Source of the DNA: Cyclobacteriaceae bacterium
GTDB taxonomy: Bacteria; Bacteroidota; Bacteroidia; Cytophagales; Cyclobacteriaceae
Assembly (NCBI GenBank): GCA_016787605.1
Contig: JAEUUE010000015.1
Coordinates: forward strand, 1 to 64,000
Length of the DNA stretch: 64,000 nucleotides
Reading direction: 5' to 3'
Below the pieces are notes generated by a model. The model was not told the origin of the DNA. It made no database searches and saw only the letters and a program-made list of their open reading frames with translations. A program made the position numbers and the translations under genes. Below, piece by piece: positions 29,661-38,972 of the stretch (positions within the stretch are counted from its first letter, which is position 1; every line of letters starts with the position of its first letter).

Positions 29661-29721
29661 TCCGTGTAATCTGTGTAATCCGTGTAATCTGTGTAATCCG
29701 TGTAATCTGTGTAATCCGTGG
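29661..29721. repeat. Nonad tandem repeat, right flank of the GxxExxY gene
   Basis: TCCGTGTAA and TCTGTGTAA alternate in exact 9-base register through six full units (29661-29714), giving an 18-base higher-order unit. A final TCCGTGG follows. There are no spacers, so this is not a CRISPR array. Confidence 0.9.
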
Positions 29722-29722
29722 C

Positions 29723-30130
29723 TCACCTAGCCGTCCACACAATCTGCTGCTTCTCCGTGCCTATGGTGAGTGCGATGCGCGGGGGGCTGGGGAGGATGAC
29801 GAGCTTGGTGTCTTTGCCGGGGAAGTCATCCATTTCTACGAAGACGCCTTCTGTGGGAGGCACTGAGTATTCGCCCTGGTCGCTCACCACGTATTTCTTG
29901 GCGATGTAGGCGATGGGCACCAATACATCGCTGTCGGGACAGTACTCATCGTGGATGTCCTGCAAGGCGCGCTCCAGGTCATCGCCAAAGTTCTCCATGA
30001 AATCGTCTTCCAGGTCGTGGAGCTTCTCTTCGAGGTCATCGTACTTCGGGTTGTTGTAGTCGATGGAGGCCAGTTCCTGGCGGCTATTGATGATTTCAAG
30101 GAGGGCGGTGTTCAACTTCGTGACGTCCAT
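29723..30130 (-). CDS. Conserved acidic hypothetical protein
   Basis: I do not recognise a named family for this 135-residue protein. It has no signal peptide or membrane segment. The first half is very acidic and helical (DDLEEKLHDLEDDFMENFGDD), suggesting a coiled coil. The second half has beta-strand character with DVLVPIAYIAKKYV, PPTEGVFVEMDDFPG and TKLVILPSPPRIALTIG. It is most likely a soluble cytoplasmic protein. The reading frame is supported by a good ATG and by codon usage like its neighbours; TATCTTGC upstream resembles a -7 box. It is divergent from the hpd gene and next to a nonad repeat. Confidence 0.6.
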   Translation of the reverse strand: MDVTKLNTALLEIINSRQELASIDYNNPKYDDLEEKLHDLEDDFMENFGDDLERALQDIHDEYCPDSDVLVPIAYIAKKYVVSDQGEYSVPPTEGVFVEMDDFPGKDTKLVILPSPPRIALTIGTEKQQIVWTAR

Positions 30131-30265
30131 GGGTAGAAATTTGAGGCAAGATAAAGAGAAATGCGCAACACGGCCGCTCTTTACCGAGTCAAATAATCCG
30201 GGGCGCTTTCCGGTCGCCGGAATACGGGATGAATCACTAAATTTACCCTCTCATTTATCCCGACC

Positions 30266-31360
30266 ATGCAAAACGATTTCCTCCCCATCAACGGCACCGA
30301 CCACATTGAATTCTACGTGGGCAATGCCAAGCAGGCTTCCCTCTACTACCAGCATTGTTTCGGCTTCCAGCTTATTGCCTATGCAGGCCCGGAAACCGGC
30401 ATCCGGGACCGCGCCTCCTACGTCCTCCAGCAGGACAAAATCCGGCTGGTGCTCACCACCTCCATCCAGCCCGGAACGGAAATTGCCGACCATGTTATCC
30501 GTCACGGCGACGGTGTCAAGGTACTGGCCCTCTGGGTCGACGACGCCACCAAATCTTTTAACGAAACCGTGGCCCGCGGCGCCGTACCCGCCTTCCCCCC
30601 TCAGACCCGCAAAGACGAATTCGGGGAAGTCGTGGTGGCCGCCATCCACACGTACGGCGACACGATCCACACGTTCGTGGAGCGCAAGAACTACAAGGGC
30701 CCCTTCCTCCCGGGATACAAACCTGTGACCTCCGGCTTCAAGAGCACGCCGATCGGGTTGAAGTATGTCGACCACTGCGTGGGCAACGTGGAGCTCGGCA
30801 AGATGAACACCTGGGTGGACTTCTACGAAAAAGTGATGGGCTTCAGCCTCCTGGTCACGTTCGACGACAAAGACATTAGCACCGAGTACAGCGCACTCAT
30901 GTCGAAGGTCGTATCGAATGGAAACGGGTACATCAAGTTCCCCATCAACGAGCCGGCCCAGGGAAAGAAGAAGTCGCAGATCGAAGAGTACCTCGATTTC
31001 TACAAGGGAGCCGGCGTCCAGCACATCGCCATCGCCACCGACGACATCATCCATACCGTCTCTGAACTGCGCCGCCGCGGCGTGGAATTCCTGTACGTGC
31101 CGGAGACGTACTACGAAGACGTACTCGCCCGTGTCGGCAAGATCAGCGAGCCGCTGGAAGAATTGAAGAAACTGAACATTCTCATCGACCGCGACGAGGA
31201 AGGCTACCTCCTTCAGATCTTCACGAAGCCCGTCCAGGACCGCCCCACGCTGTTCTTTGAGATCATCGAACGCAATGGGGCCAAGTCGTTCGGCAAAGGA
31301 AACTTCAAGGCCCTCTTCGAATCCATCGAACGCGAGCAGGCCCTCCGCGGCAACCTATGA
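30266..31360 (+). CDS. hpd: 4-Hydroxyphenylpyruvate dioxygenase
   Basis: The 364-residue non-heme iron enzyme turns 4-hydroxyphenylpyruvate into homogentisate in tyrosine and phenylalanine breakdown. It has two vicinal-oxygen-chelate domains; the iron ligands are His170 (YVDH), His253 (VQHIAI) and Glu332 (FEIIER). The C-terminal signature FGKGNFKALFESIEREQ is complete. Its stop overlaps the start of the following cupin gene by four bases. Homogentisate dioxygenase and fumarylacetoacetase are not in the window. The 135 bases upstream hold TAAATTTA at 30238, a one-mismatch -7 box. Confidence 0.96.
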   Translation: MQNDFLPINGTDHIEFYVGNAKQASLYYQHCFGFQLIAYAGPETGIRDRASYVLQQDKIRLVLTTSIQPGTEIADHVIRHGDGVKVLALWVDDATKSFNETVARGAVPAFPPQTRKDEFGEVVVAAIHTYGDTIHTFVERKNYKGPFLPGYKPVTSGFKSTPIGLKYVDHCVGNVELGKMNTWVDFYEKVMGFSLLVTFDDKDISTEYSALMSKVVSNGNGYIKFPINEPAQGKKKSQIEEYLDFYKGAGVQHIAIATDDIIHTVSELRRRGVEFLYVPETYYEDVLARVGKISEPLEELKKLNILIDRDEEGYLLQIFTKPVQDRPTLFFEIIERNGAKSFGKGNFKALFESIEREQALRGNL

Positions 31361-31683
31361 TGCCCACCGTCGAAGTACTGGCTTCCCAGGCACCCCGAGA
31401 GATATTTCCCGGGTTTCACGGACGCTTCGTGCATTCCGAACGGATGACATTTGCCTACTGGGACATCGAAAGTGGAAGTCTCGTACCCGAGCACTCCCAT
31501 ATGCACGAACAGGTGGTCAACATGCTGGAAGGACAACTTGAACTTACCGTCGATGGCCACACACGCATCCTTGACCCCGGACAGGTGTTGATCATTCCAC
31601 CCCACGCCATACACTCCGGCAAAGCCCTGACCGCCTGCAAAGTTCTTGATGTATTCAGTCCTGTTCGAGAAGATTATCGTTAA
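31357..31683 (+). CDS. Small cupin-domain protein
   Basis: The 108-residue protein is one cupin barrel. Motif 1 reads VPEHSHMHEQVVNMLEG, with the metal-binding His-x-His-x(3)-Glu-like set, and motif 2 DPGQVLIIPPHAIHSG supplies the distal His. It is translationally coupled to hpd (ATGA overlap), so a role in aromatic catabolism or its regulation is likely, but no substrate can be named. ATG codons at 31357 and 31360 are both possible. Confidence 0.82.
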   Translation: MMPTVEVLASQAPREIFPGFHGRFVHSERMTFAYWDIESGSLVPEHSHMHEQVVNMLEGQLELTVDGHTRILDPGQVLIIPPHAIHSGKALTACKVLDVFSPVREDYR

Positions 31684-31700
31684 TTCACTCCCCTACGCCC

Positions 31701-33434
31701 ATGATCCAGATCTCCGAATTGCTTGCACAATCCACCGCCCGGGCCAAAGAATGGCTGGCAAGCAACATCGACGCCGACTCCAAGAAGCAGGTCGAGGCCT
31801 TGCTGAACCGCGAGGACCCCAAGCTTCTGATCGACAGTTTCTATAAAACGCTCGAGTTCGGAACCGGGGGTTTGCGGGGCATCATGGGCGTCGGCTCCAA
31901 CTGCATCAACCGGTATACCATCGGCGCGGCCACCCAGGGGCTGGCCAACTACCTGAAAAAGTCCTTCCCTGGACAAGAGATCAGCGTGGCCGTTGCCTGC
32001 GACAGCCGGAACAACAGCTCCTACTTCGCCCAGGTTACCGCCGACGTGTTTTCTGCCAACGGCATTAACGTGCACCTCTTTCCTGAGCTGCGCCCCACCC
32101 CGATTTTGTCGTTTGCCATCCGGCAACTGAAATGCCAGTCGGGCGTGGTCATTACCGCCTCCCACAACCCGAAGGAATACAACGGGTACAAGGCCTATTG
32201 GACGGATGGCGCCCAACTGGTGCCTCCCCATGACAAGAATGTCATCGACGAAGTCAACGCCATCACCAGCTTCGATCAGATCAAGTTCAACTCCGATCCT
32301 GCGCGAATCAAGCGGATCGGCCCCGAAGTAGAAGAAGCCTATTATACAGAGGTGCTCAAACTCATCCCCCGCCAGGAGAGCATTCGAAAGCAGTCCAAGA
32401 TTTCCATCGTCTACTCCAGCCTCCACGGCGCGGGCATCACGATGGTGCCGGAATGCCTGAAGCGGCTGGGGTTTGAAAACGTGACCATCGTCGAAGAGCA
32501 GAAAAAGCCCGACGGCAACTTCCCCACTGTGGAGTCGCCCAACCCCGAGGAGCGCTCGGCCATGGACCTGGCGCTGAAGAAGGCCAATGCCATCGGCGCC
32601 GACCTGGTCATGGCCACTGACCCGGACACCGACCGTGTAGGCATCGGCATCCGCAACAGCCGGGGCGAATTCTTCCTGCTCAACGGCAACCAGGCCCTCA
32701 GCCTGATGATCTGGTTCATCCTCAAGAACCTCAAGGACAAGAAGGACGCCTACATCGCCAAGACCATCGTCACTACCGACCTTATCGACCGAATGGCCGA
32801 ACAGATGGGCGTGGAGTGCGTGAACACCCTGACCGGGTTCAAATACATCGCCGAACTTATCCGTGACAACGAAGGCAAAAAGAAATTCATCGCCGCCGGT
32901 GAGGAAAGCTACGGCTACATGGTGGGCGACTTCGTCCGCGACAAGGACGCCGTGTCGGCCTGTGCCTTCTTCGCCGCCATGGCCGCCGCAGCCAAAGACG
33001 ACGGTCGCAGCCTGTACCAGTGGATGATAGAGATGTACCGCGAATACGGGCTTTATCGCGAAGGGCTGGTGAACGTCGTGCGCAAGGGCGCCGAAGGAGC
33101 CGCGCAGATCCGGTACATGATGGACCGCTTCCGCAGCAACCCTCCCCACATCATTGCCGGCCAGAAAGTATTGCGCCTGCTGGACTACGAAAAACAGATT
33201 GACAGAAATCTGCTCAACGGGCACGAACAGCCGATCACCTTACCTAAATCTGACGTCCTTCAGTTCCTGACCTGGGAGGGCGCCAAGATCTCTGTGCGGC
33301 CCTCGGGTACGGAGCCGAAGATCAAGTTCTATGTAAGCGTGAACCTACGGCTGTCGGATCCCAACAACTTCGAACTGGCAATGGAGCATCTGGGGGATAA
33401 GATTGCGGAGATTGAGAAGGATCTGGTGCGATAG
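31701..33434 (+). CDS. Phosphoglucomutase/phosphomannomutase family enzyme
   Basis: The 577-residue alpha-D-phosphohexomutase has all four domain signatures: the phosphoserine loop VVITASHNPKEYNGYK (Ser154), the Mg2+ loop ATDPDTDRVGIG, the sugar-binding GEESYGYMVGD and the phosphate-binding RPSGTEPKIKFY. It should interconvert hexose 1- and 6-phosphates and so feed nucleotide-sugar synthesis for the surface glycan locus. The length and GEESYG motif match the long PgcA/PGM2-like subgroup. Exact substrate is not decidable. It starts 17 bases after the cupin stop, so it may share a transcript. A heptad repeat overlaps its stop. Confidence 0.93.
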   Translation: MIQISELLAQSTARAKEWLASNIDADSKKQVEALLNREDPKLLIDSFYKTLEFGTGGLRGIMGVGSNCINRYTIGAATQGLANYLKKSFPGQEISVAVACDSRNNSSYFAQVTADVFSANGINVHLFPELRPTPILSFAIRQLKCQSGVVITASHNPKEYNGYKAYWTDGAQLVPPHDKNVIDEVNAITSFDQIKFNSDPARIKRIGPEVEEAYYTEVLKLIPRQESIRKQSKISIVYSSLHGAGITMVPECLKRLGFENVTIVEEQKKPDGNFPTVESPNPEERSAMDLALKKANAIGADLVMATDPDTDRVGIGIRNSRGEFFLLNGNQALSLMIWFILKNLKDKKDAYIAKTIVTTDLIDRMAEQMGVECVNTLTGFKYIAELIRDNEGKKKFIAAGEESYGYMVGDFVRDKDAVSACAFFAAMAAAAKDDGRSLYQWMIEMYREYGLYREGLVNVVRKGAEGAAQIRYMMDRFRSNPPHIIAGQKVLRLLDYEKQIDRNLLNGHEQPITLPKSDVLQFLTWEGAKISVRPSGTEPKIKFYVSVNLRLSDPNNFELAMEHLGDKIAEIEKDLVR

Positions 33435-33477
33435 TCTAAGAGGTCTAAGTTTAAGGTTGAAAGGCAAAAGTTTAAGG
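33434..33477. repeat. Heptad repeat after the phosphohexomutase gene
   Basis: GTCTAAG occurs twice two bases apart, followed in 7-base register by TTTAAGG, TTGAAAG, GCAAAAG and TTTAAGG. It fills the gap between the mutase stop codon and the DinB-family start. Confidence 0.55.
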
Positions 33478-33481
33478 TTTT

Positions 33482-33931
33482 ATGAATTTGGCAACGCAGT
33501 CATTGTTGACGCTTTATAACCGGGATCTGAACAAGTTGGCGGAGGAGATCAGGCTGTATCCCGGGGAGGAGGCGATCTGGAAGGTGGCGCCGGGGATTAG
33601 CAACTCAGCGGGCAACCTGTGTTTGCACTTGTGTGGCAACCTGCAGCATTTCATCGGCACCGTCCTGGGAAATACCGGGTACGTGAGAAACCGGGAGGCG
33701 GAGTTCTCCAGTAAGAATATTCCTCGCGAGAAGTTGCTGGAGGAGATTGAAAAGACGAAGGCGGCCATCGCGCAGGTGCTTCCCGACTTGCCGCACGAAC
33801 AACTCCACGCCCCCTACCCTGTGGAGGTCTTCGGTCATCCCATGGCCACGGTGTTCTTCCTCATGCACCTGGCCACCCACCTCGGGTATCACCTGGGGCA
33901 GGTGAATTATCACCGAAGAATGATTGCATAG
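33482..33931 (+). CDS. DinB/YfiT-like putative metalloenzyme (DUF1572-like)
   Basis: The 149-residue protein is a four-helix-bundle DinB-like domain. The metal-binding His triad is recognisable as LCLHLCGNLQHF in helix 2 and HLATHLGYHLGQVNYHRR in helix 4. Members bind nickel, zinc or iron; some act as thiol (bacillithiol or mycothiol) transferases, but most are uncharacterised. The ATG at 33482 follows a heptad repeat with little room for a separate promoter. The family call is good, function unknown. Confidence 0.82.
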   Translation: MNLATQSLLTLYNRDLNKLAEEIRLYPGEEAIWKVAPGISNSAGNLCLHLCGNLQHFIGTVLGNTGYVRNREAEFSSKNIPREKLLEEIEKTKAAIAQVLPDLPHEQLHAPYPVEVFGHPMATVFFLMHLATHLGYHLGQVNYHRRMIA

Positions 33932-33977
33932 TTAGTAGCCGGCAAGACGAGTTACCTGCCTTGCGGATGGAGCGAAT

Positions 33978-34057
33978 AACCACCCCAAAGGCACAAAGGC
34001 GCAAAGGGTCGCTAAGAACTTTGCGTTACTTCGCGTCTTAGCGTCTCCGCGGTGGTT
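33978..34057. repeat. Octad-repeat tract bounded by AACCACC/GGTGGTT
   Basis: CAAAGGCA, CAAAGGCG, CAAAGGGT and CGCTAAGA, then CTTTGCGT, TACTTCGC, GTCTTAGC and GTCTCCGC follow in 8-base register. The inverted ends AACCACC and GGTGGTT bound the element, and the halves are broadly complementary. It lies between converging genes and could act as a terminator. Confidence 0.7.
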
Positions 34058-34090
34058 ACCAGATCTTTCTACGAAGAAGAGTGCTGGCTT

Positions 34091-35398
34091 TTATACCATA
34101 ACTTCCAGTGATCCGATAGCCACTCCAGTCTGTGAAATCTCCCCGATCCTCACTACGCGGAGTTGGTTGATCAACTCCTCGTCGGCGGGGACAGCCACCC
34201 GGACGTAGTTTTCCGTAAAGCCGTGGATCATGCCATCTTCGATGTCTTTTTCAAACAGCACCGTGCGTGCCGACCCTACATTCTGCTCGTAGAACGCCCT
34301 CCGCTTTTTGTCAGAGAGAATGTGCAGCATCCGTGACCGCTCATTGCGCACGTTCTGGGGAACAGGGTCAGGCATGGTGGCCGCGAGGGTGTTCTCCCGT
34401 TCCGAATACGTGAAGACGTGCAGGTAGGAGATGTCGAGTTCGTTGAGGTAGTTGTACGTCTCCAGAAAATCTTCGTCTCTCTCCCCCGGGAAGCCCACGA
34501 TGACGTCGACGCCGATGCAGGCATGAGGCATCACCGATTTGATTTTGGCAACTCGCTCGGTATACAGTTCCCGCAGGTACCTGCGCCGCATGAGTTTGAG
34601 GATACGGTCGGAGCCGGACTGGAGGGGCACGTGGAAGTGCGGCACAAACCGGCGGGAGGCGGCCACGAACTCAATGATCTCGTTGGACAGCAAGTTGGGC
34701 TCGATGGAAGAAATGCGGATACGTTCGATTCGCTCCACCTGGTCCAGTGCGCGGGCCAGGTCGATAAACCGTTCCTTTCGCACGCCGTTCTGCAGGCCGA
34801 AGTCGCCGGTGTTCACGCCCGTGAGGACGATCTCTTTCACGCCCGTCTCCGCAATCTCATGGGCCGTCTTCACGATGTTGGCTACCGTATCGCTGCGGCT
34901 TCCTCCGCGGGCGCGGGGAATCGTGCAGAAGCTACAGGAATAGTCGCAACCGTCCTGCACCTTCAGAAACGTGCGCGTGCGGTCGTGCATGGAGTATGAT
35001 GTATGGAACGACTGCACCGTGTCGATGTCGCAGGAATACACGACCGGCTGCGGAGGGCGGACGAAGCCGTCCAGCAGTTCCACGAGCCGAAATTTCTCAT
35101 TGGCGCCCAGCACGGCATCCACCCCCGGGATTGAGGCGATTTCCTTCGGCTTCAACTGAGCGTAGCAACCGATGATGGCGACAAAGGCATCGGGGGAAAT
35201 GGCGCGGGCGTCGCGGACGAGTTTATGGCACTTCTTGTCGGCGTTCTCGGTGACCGAGCAGGTGTTGATGATGAAGATGTCGGGGGTATCCGTAAACTCC
35301 ACCTTCCGGTACCCCTTCTCCTCGAATTTCCGCGAAATCGTGGACGTTTCGGAGTAGTTGAGCTTGCAGCCGAGGGTGTAGAAGGCGACTTTTTTCAT
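34091..35398 (-). CDS. mtaB: tRNA (N6-threonylcarbamoyladenosine(37)-C2)-methylthiotransferase
   Basis: The 435-residue radical-SAM enzyme adds a methylthio group to t6A37 of ANN-decoding tRNAs. The N-terminal UPF0004 domain supplies Cys11 (LGCKLNYSE), Cys47 and Cys78 for the auxiliary cluster. The radical-SAM cluster motif CDYSCSFC has Cys151, Cys155 and Cys158; a C-terminal TRAM-like domain follows. The LGCKLN opening distinguishes MtaB from MiaB. ATG 35398 is chosen because an earlier in-frame codon at 35410 overlaps the promoter. Confidence 0.93.
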   Translation of the reverse strand: MKKVAFYTLGCKLNYSETSTISRKFEEKGYRKVEFTDTPDIFIINTCSVTENADKKCHKLVRDARAISPDAFVAIIGCYAQLKPKEIASIPGVDAVLGANEKFRLVELLDGFVRPPQPVVYSCDIDTVQSFHTSYSMHDRTRTFLKVQDGCDYSCSFCTIPRARGGSRSDTVANIVKTAHEIAETGVKEIVLTGVNTGDFGLQNGVRKERFIDLARALDQVERIERIRISSIEPNLLSNEIIEFVAASRRFVPHFHVPLQSGSDRILKLMRRRYLRELYTERVAKIKSVMPHACIGVDVIVGFPGERDEDFLETYNYLNELDISYLHVFTYSERENTLAATMPDPVPQNVRNERSRMLHILSDKKRRAFYEQNVGSARTVLFEKDIEDGMIHGFTENYVRVAVPADEELINQLRVVRIGEISQTGVAIGSLEVMV

Positions 35399-35407
35399 GA
35401 GCGGATG

Positions 35408-35439
35408 CAAAGATACCGAGGGGGGCGTTATACCTCAAA
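35408..35439 (-). promoter_or_regulatory. Consensus Bacteroidota promoter of mtaB
   Basis: On the minus strand TTTG (35436-35439), 20 bases and TATCTTTG (35408-35415) match the full Bacteroidota -33/-7 consensus without a mismatch. The ATG at 35398 lies only nine bases after the box, so the mRNA leader must be about five bases or less. Confidence 0.65.
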
Positions 35440-35475
35440 ACTGGGGGCTCCTGCCGAGCGGCACTGGCGAGTGGA

Positions 35476-36132
35476 CTATCGACCATTCAGCACCCCATCT
35501 TTCATCTCCAGCTTCCGATCGGCCATGTTGGCAAACTCCTGGTTGTGGGTGACGATGATGAAGGTCTGGCCCATCTTGGAGCGCAGGTTGAAGAAGAGCT
35601 GGTGCAGGTCGTGGGCGTTGCGCGAGTCAAGGTTGCCGCTGGGCTCGTCGGCGAGGATGATGTCGGGGGAGTTCATGAGGGCGCGGGCACAGGCGGCACG
35701 CTGCTGCTCCCCTCCCGACAACTCCGACGGCTTGTGGCTCATGCGGTCTTTGAGGCCCAGGTCTTCCAGCAGCGATGTGGCTCTCTCTGTGACTTCCCGG
35801 TCGGGCTTGCCGGACAGGAATCCCGGGATCATCACGTTCTCCAGGGCAGAGAACTCCGGAAGAAGGTTATGGAACTGGAAGACAAAACCGATATGGCGGT
35901 TGCGGAAGGCGGCGAGGGCGTTGGGTGCCTGCTGAAAGACGTTGATCCCATTGACCGTCACCGTTCCCCGGTCGGGCGTGTCAAGCGTGCCGAGCAGGTG
36001 GAGGAGCGTGCTTTTGCCGGCCCCCGAGGCACCCACAATGGAGACGATCTCCCCGCGGCTCACCGTAAGGTCGACGCCTTTGAGCACCTTGAGAGAGCCG
36101 TAGGATTTCTCGATACCTTTCGCTTCCAGCAT
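35476..36132 (-). CDS. lolD: LolD-type ABC transporter ATP-binding protein
   Basis: The 218-residue ATPase has Walker [10 protein letters not shown] (34-42), signature [15 protein letters not shown], Walker [14 protein letters not shown] and the H-loop IIVTHNQEF. The NLDS after Walker B and the compact length are those of the LolD/MacB group, which power lipoprotein release from the inner membrane or substrate extrusion. No permease gene is adjacent, so the lolD assignment is family-level. It is divergent from sucC across 61 bases. Confidence 0.85.
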   Translation of the reverse strand: MLEAKGIEKSYGSLKVLKGVDLTVSRGEIVSIVGASGAGKSTLLHLLGTLDTPDRGTVTVNGINVFQQAPNALAAFRNRHIGFVFQFHNLLPEFSALENVMIPGFLSGKPDREVTERATSLLEDLGLKDRMSHKPSELSGGEQQRAACARALMNSPDIILADEPSGNLDSRNAHDLHQLFFNLRSKMGQTFIIVTHNQEFANMADRKLEMKDGVLNGR

Positions 36133-36193
36133 GGCGCAATTTCTTGAAATAAAGGTTTAAAAAAAGTAGATTGCCCGATAAACTTACCCTTTT

Positions 36194-37405
36194 ATGAACA
36201 TTCACGAATACCAGGCTAAAGACATCTTGAAGAAGTACGGTGTTGCCGTACAGGGCGGCATTGTTGCGGATACACCGGATCGTGCGGTGTCTGCCGCGAA
36301 GGAGCTGCATGCGGAGACCGGCACCAAGTGGTTTGTCGTGAAGTCGCAGATTCACGCCGGCGGACGGGGTAAGGGTACCATCAAGGAAACAGGTTCCAAA
36401 GGTGTGGTGCTGGCCAAGAGCGTGGATGAGGTATTTGACAAATCGAAGGCCATCCTGGGCGGTACCCTGGTTACCCACCAGACCGGCCCTACCGGCAAGA
36501 AAGTGAACAAAGTCCTGATCGCCGAAGACGTGTACTACCCCGGCGAGTCGGAGCCCAAGGAATACTATATGAGCATCCTGCTCGACCGCTCGAAGAGCAA
36601 GCCGGTGATCATGGCGTCTACCGAGGGCGGGATGAACATCGAAGATGTGGCCGCCGCGACCCCGGAGAAGATCATTAAGGAATGGGTGGATCCGGCCATC
36701 GGCCTGCAGCCGTTCCAGGCCCGGAAGATTGCCTTCGCCCTGGGACTTGAGGGCAACGCCTTCAAGGAGATGGTCAAGTTTGTGAACGCCCTGTATGGCG
36801 CCTATATCGCCATCGATGCGTCGATGTTTGAGATCAACCCGGTATTGAAAACTTCCGATAACCGGATTATTGCCGTTGACGGCAAGGTGAACCTGGACGA
36901 CAACGCCCTATTCCGCCACAAGGAGCTGGCGGAACTCCGGGATATCTCCGAAGAAGACCCGCTGGAAGTTGAGGCCGGCAAGTCGGGGCTCAACTATGTG
37001 AAGTTGGATGGCAACGTAGGCTGCATGGTGAATGGTGCGGGGCTGGCGATGGCCACGATGGACATCATCAAATTGTCGGGCGGTGAGCCTGCCAACTTCC
37101 TCGATGTTGGGGGTGGTGCCAATGCCGAGACTGTGGAGGCCGGTTTCCGGATTATCCTGAAGGACCCCCATGTCAAGGCCATTTTGATCAACATTTTCGG
37201 GGGTATTGTCCGGTGCGACCGGGTGGCCAGCGGGGTGGTTGAGGCGTATAAGAAGGTAGGCAACATCCCGGTGCCCATTATTGTGCGTTTGCAGGGCACT
37301 AATGCCGAGGAAGGGGCCAAAATCATCCAGCAATCGGGTTTGAAGGTCTATTCCGCCATTATGTTGAAAGAGGCGGCCGAAAAAATCACGCAGGTTTTAG
37401 CCTGA
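36194..37405 (+). CDS. sucC: Succinate-CoA ligase (ADP-forming) subunit beta
   Basis: The 403-residue TCA-cycle enzyme subunit has an ATP-grasp domain ([27 protein letters not shown]) and a CoA-ligase domain ([24 protein letters not shown]). With SucD it makes ATP or GTP from succinyl-CoA. It is slightly longer than the E. coli protein. sucD is not adjacent, a frequent arrangement in Bacteroidota. TAGATTGC about 25 bases upstream is a weak candidate -7 box. Confidence 0.96.
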   Translation: MNIHEYQAKDILKKYGVAVQGGIVADTPDRAVSAAKELHAETGTKWFVVKSQIHAGGRGKGTIKETGSKGVVLAKSVDEVFDKSKAILGGTLVTHQTGPTGKKVNKVLIAEDVYYPGESEPKEYYMSILLDRSKSKPVIMASTEGGMNIEDVAAATPEKIIKEWVDPAIGLQPFQARKIAFALGLEGNAFKEMVKFVNALYGAYIAIDASMFEINPVLKTSDNRIIAVDGKVNLDDNALFRHKELAELRDISEEDPLEVEAGKSGLNYVKLDGNVGCMVNGAGLAMATMDIIKLSGGEPANFLDVGGGANAETVEAGFRIILKDPHVKAILINIFGGIVRCDRVASGVVEAYKKVGNIPVPIIVRLQGTNAEEGAKIIQQSGLKVYSAIMLKEAAEKITQVLA

Positions 37406-37462
37406 GGGGCGGTTTCCTTCTTGGCTTAATTTTGATAAATTGCCACAATTAAGGCCCTTTTG

Positions 37463-38350
37463 ATGAAGCGTATCCTTTTTGCCGGGCTGATGGCCCTGAC
37501 CCTCCTTCCCGAGGTGGCCTCAAGCCAGAGCTTCTACGCCATGCGGCGGCCGAGGTCGCTCATCTTTGTGGGTGGGGTAGGCACCAGCACCTATCTTGGA
37601 GAGTTGGCCAATCCCGGCGATTACCTGGATGCAAAGCCTACCATGAGTGTAGGTCTTCAATACTACCTGAACCGCCGGATTTCCGTCCGGGCCGATTTCA
37701 CCTGGTTCCAGCTTTCGGGCGACGATGCGAAGGCTGATGAGGGAAGCAGAAAAAAGAGGAACCTTAACTTCTACTCTAACAACTTTGAAATGACTGCCGT
37801 CGGGATAATTAACCTTTATCCTCACGGCCGCACCTTCTATCAGCGACCGGCCTTCAACGTCTACGGTTTTGCCGGCATTGGCCTGCTTTACTTCAACCCC
37901 AAGACGGAGTACCAGGGTACAACTTATTCCCTGTCTGACCTGAAAACAGAGCTGGTCAGCTACAGCACGGTTACGCCTGTAATTCCCATGGGCCTCGGCT
38001 TGCGTTTTCGGCTAGGTCCTTTCATGAACCTCTCGTTTGAAGGCGGGTATCGCAAGACGTTCACCGATTATCTGGATGACGTCAGCACCGTACACAATGC
38101 CGCCAGCAAGTTCTCCGATCCGATCGCTGCTGCTCTGTCCGATCGCAGGCCTGAACTGGGCATCGCCCCCGCAGCAGATGGTACCCAACGAGGGAATCCC
38201 AGCGCGGATGATGCCTATATCCTGTACACGGTCAAGATCGAATACTACCTCCCCGGCAACTTCCTCCACAGCAGCAGTGGCCCCAAATCGATCAAGAAGA
38301 ACCGCAAGGCGTTCTATCGCTATAATAAGCGCGGTGGGTTGAGGAAGTGA
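37463..38350 (+). CDS. DUF6089-type outer-membrane beta-barrel protein
   Basis: The 295-residue protein has a signal peptide ending near EVASSQ and a predicted eight- to ten-stranded barrel. Evidence is alternating strands such as SLIFVGGVGTSTYLGEL, VGLQYYLNRRISVRADFTWFQL, NVYGFAGIGLLYFNP and LSFEGGYRKTFTDYLDDVS; the last with the preceding GLGLRFRLGP is typical of DUF6089. The tail is unusually basic (SIKKNRKAFYRYNKRGG). The ATG at 37463 follows a TTG that could also start. Role unknown; probably an outer-membrane structural protein. A heptad repeat begins exactly at its stop codon. Confidence 0.78.
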   Translation: MKRILFAGLMALTLLPEVASSQSFYAMRRPRSLIFVGGVGTSTYLGELANPGDYLDAKPTMSVGLQYYLNRRISVRADFTWFQLSGDDAKADEGSRKKRNLNFYSNNFEMTAVGIINLYPHGRTFYQRPAFNVYGFAGIGLLYFNPKTEYQGTTYSLSDLKTELVSYSTVTPVIPMGLGLRFRLGPFMNLSFEGGYRKTFTDYLDDVSTVHNAASKFSDPIAAALSDRRPELGIAPAADGTQRGNPSADDAYILYTVKIEYYLPGNFLHSSSGPKSIKKNRKAFYRYNKRGGLRK

Positions 38351-38457
38351 TCGGTGACCAGTGACCGGTAATCGGTGACCGGTAGTAATCCACAAGAAGT
38401 AGTTTGTTTGTAGTGCGCCTGAGGGTGATCGGTAATCAGTGATCGGTAATCGGTAGG
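38349..38457. repeat. Two heptad-repeat blocks after the DUF6089 gene
   Basis: Block one (38349-38383) reads GATCGGT, GACCAGT, GACCGGT, AATCGGT, GACCGGT. Block two (38427-38454) reads GATCGGT, AATCAGT, GATCGGT, AATCGGT. Both keep strict 7-base register and start the gene-free island. Confidence 0.75.
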
Positions 38458-38802
38458 TAGCAGGCGTAACTATGTTTGCCTCAGCGGGACGACCCGTTTG
38501 TAGCCCCGTCAGGTGTGGCCCGTTTGGGGCCGGGTCAGGGAATTGCAGAAGCGTCCAAGAGTTCCCCAGACCCCTTGCCCCTAAAGAGGGGACGAAGATT
38601 AGTGAAGAACTAGACGGGGTTCATGTATAGCGGAGCGTAAGCCGCGAAGGGAGTAGAAGAAATTTCCACTTGTTCCCCAGGCCCCTTGCCCCTAAAGGGG
38701 GGACGAAGATTAGTGAAGAACCAATAGAACGGGTAGTCTAGACCGGGTTCATGTATAGCGGAGCGTAAGCCGCGAAAGGAGTAGAAGAAATTTCCACTTG
38801 TT

Positions 38803-38900
38803 CCCCAGGCCCCTTGCCCCTAAAGGGGGAGAACGCTTGGTGGAAGAATCAAAGTAGGCTTGTCTGCAAGAGGTCATGCTGAGCGAAGCCGAAGCATGAC
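38803..38900. repeat. 98-base direct repeat, copy 1
   Basis: This copy ends with the hairpin GGTCATGCTGAGCGAAGCCG/AAGCATGACC, whose GTCATGC and GCATGAC arms flank a 14-base loop. It differs from copy 2 at one base inside that loop (GCC versus GTC). Confidence 0.9.
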
Positions 38901-38972
38901 CGGGTCCGTCAGCCTTCGACTTCCCTTCGACTCGCTCACGGCAGGCGTGGAATTACAAAACGCCCACTGGCT

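Noticed and set aside
29661-29721. Possible CRISPR array
   Set aside because: Units are 9 or 18 bases with no spacers and no cas genes.
31680-33224. 514-codon open frame antisense to the phosphohexomutase
   Set aside because: The four phosphohexomutase signatures on the plus strand decide the coding strand.
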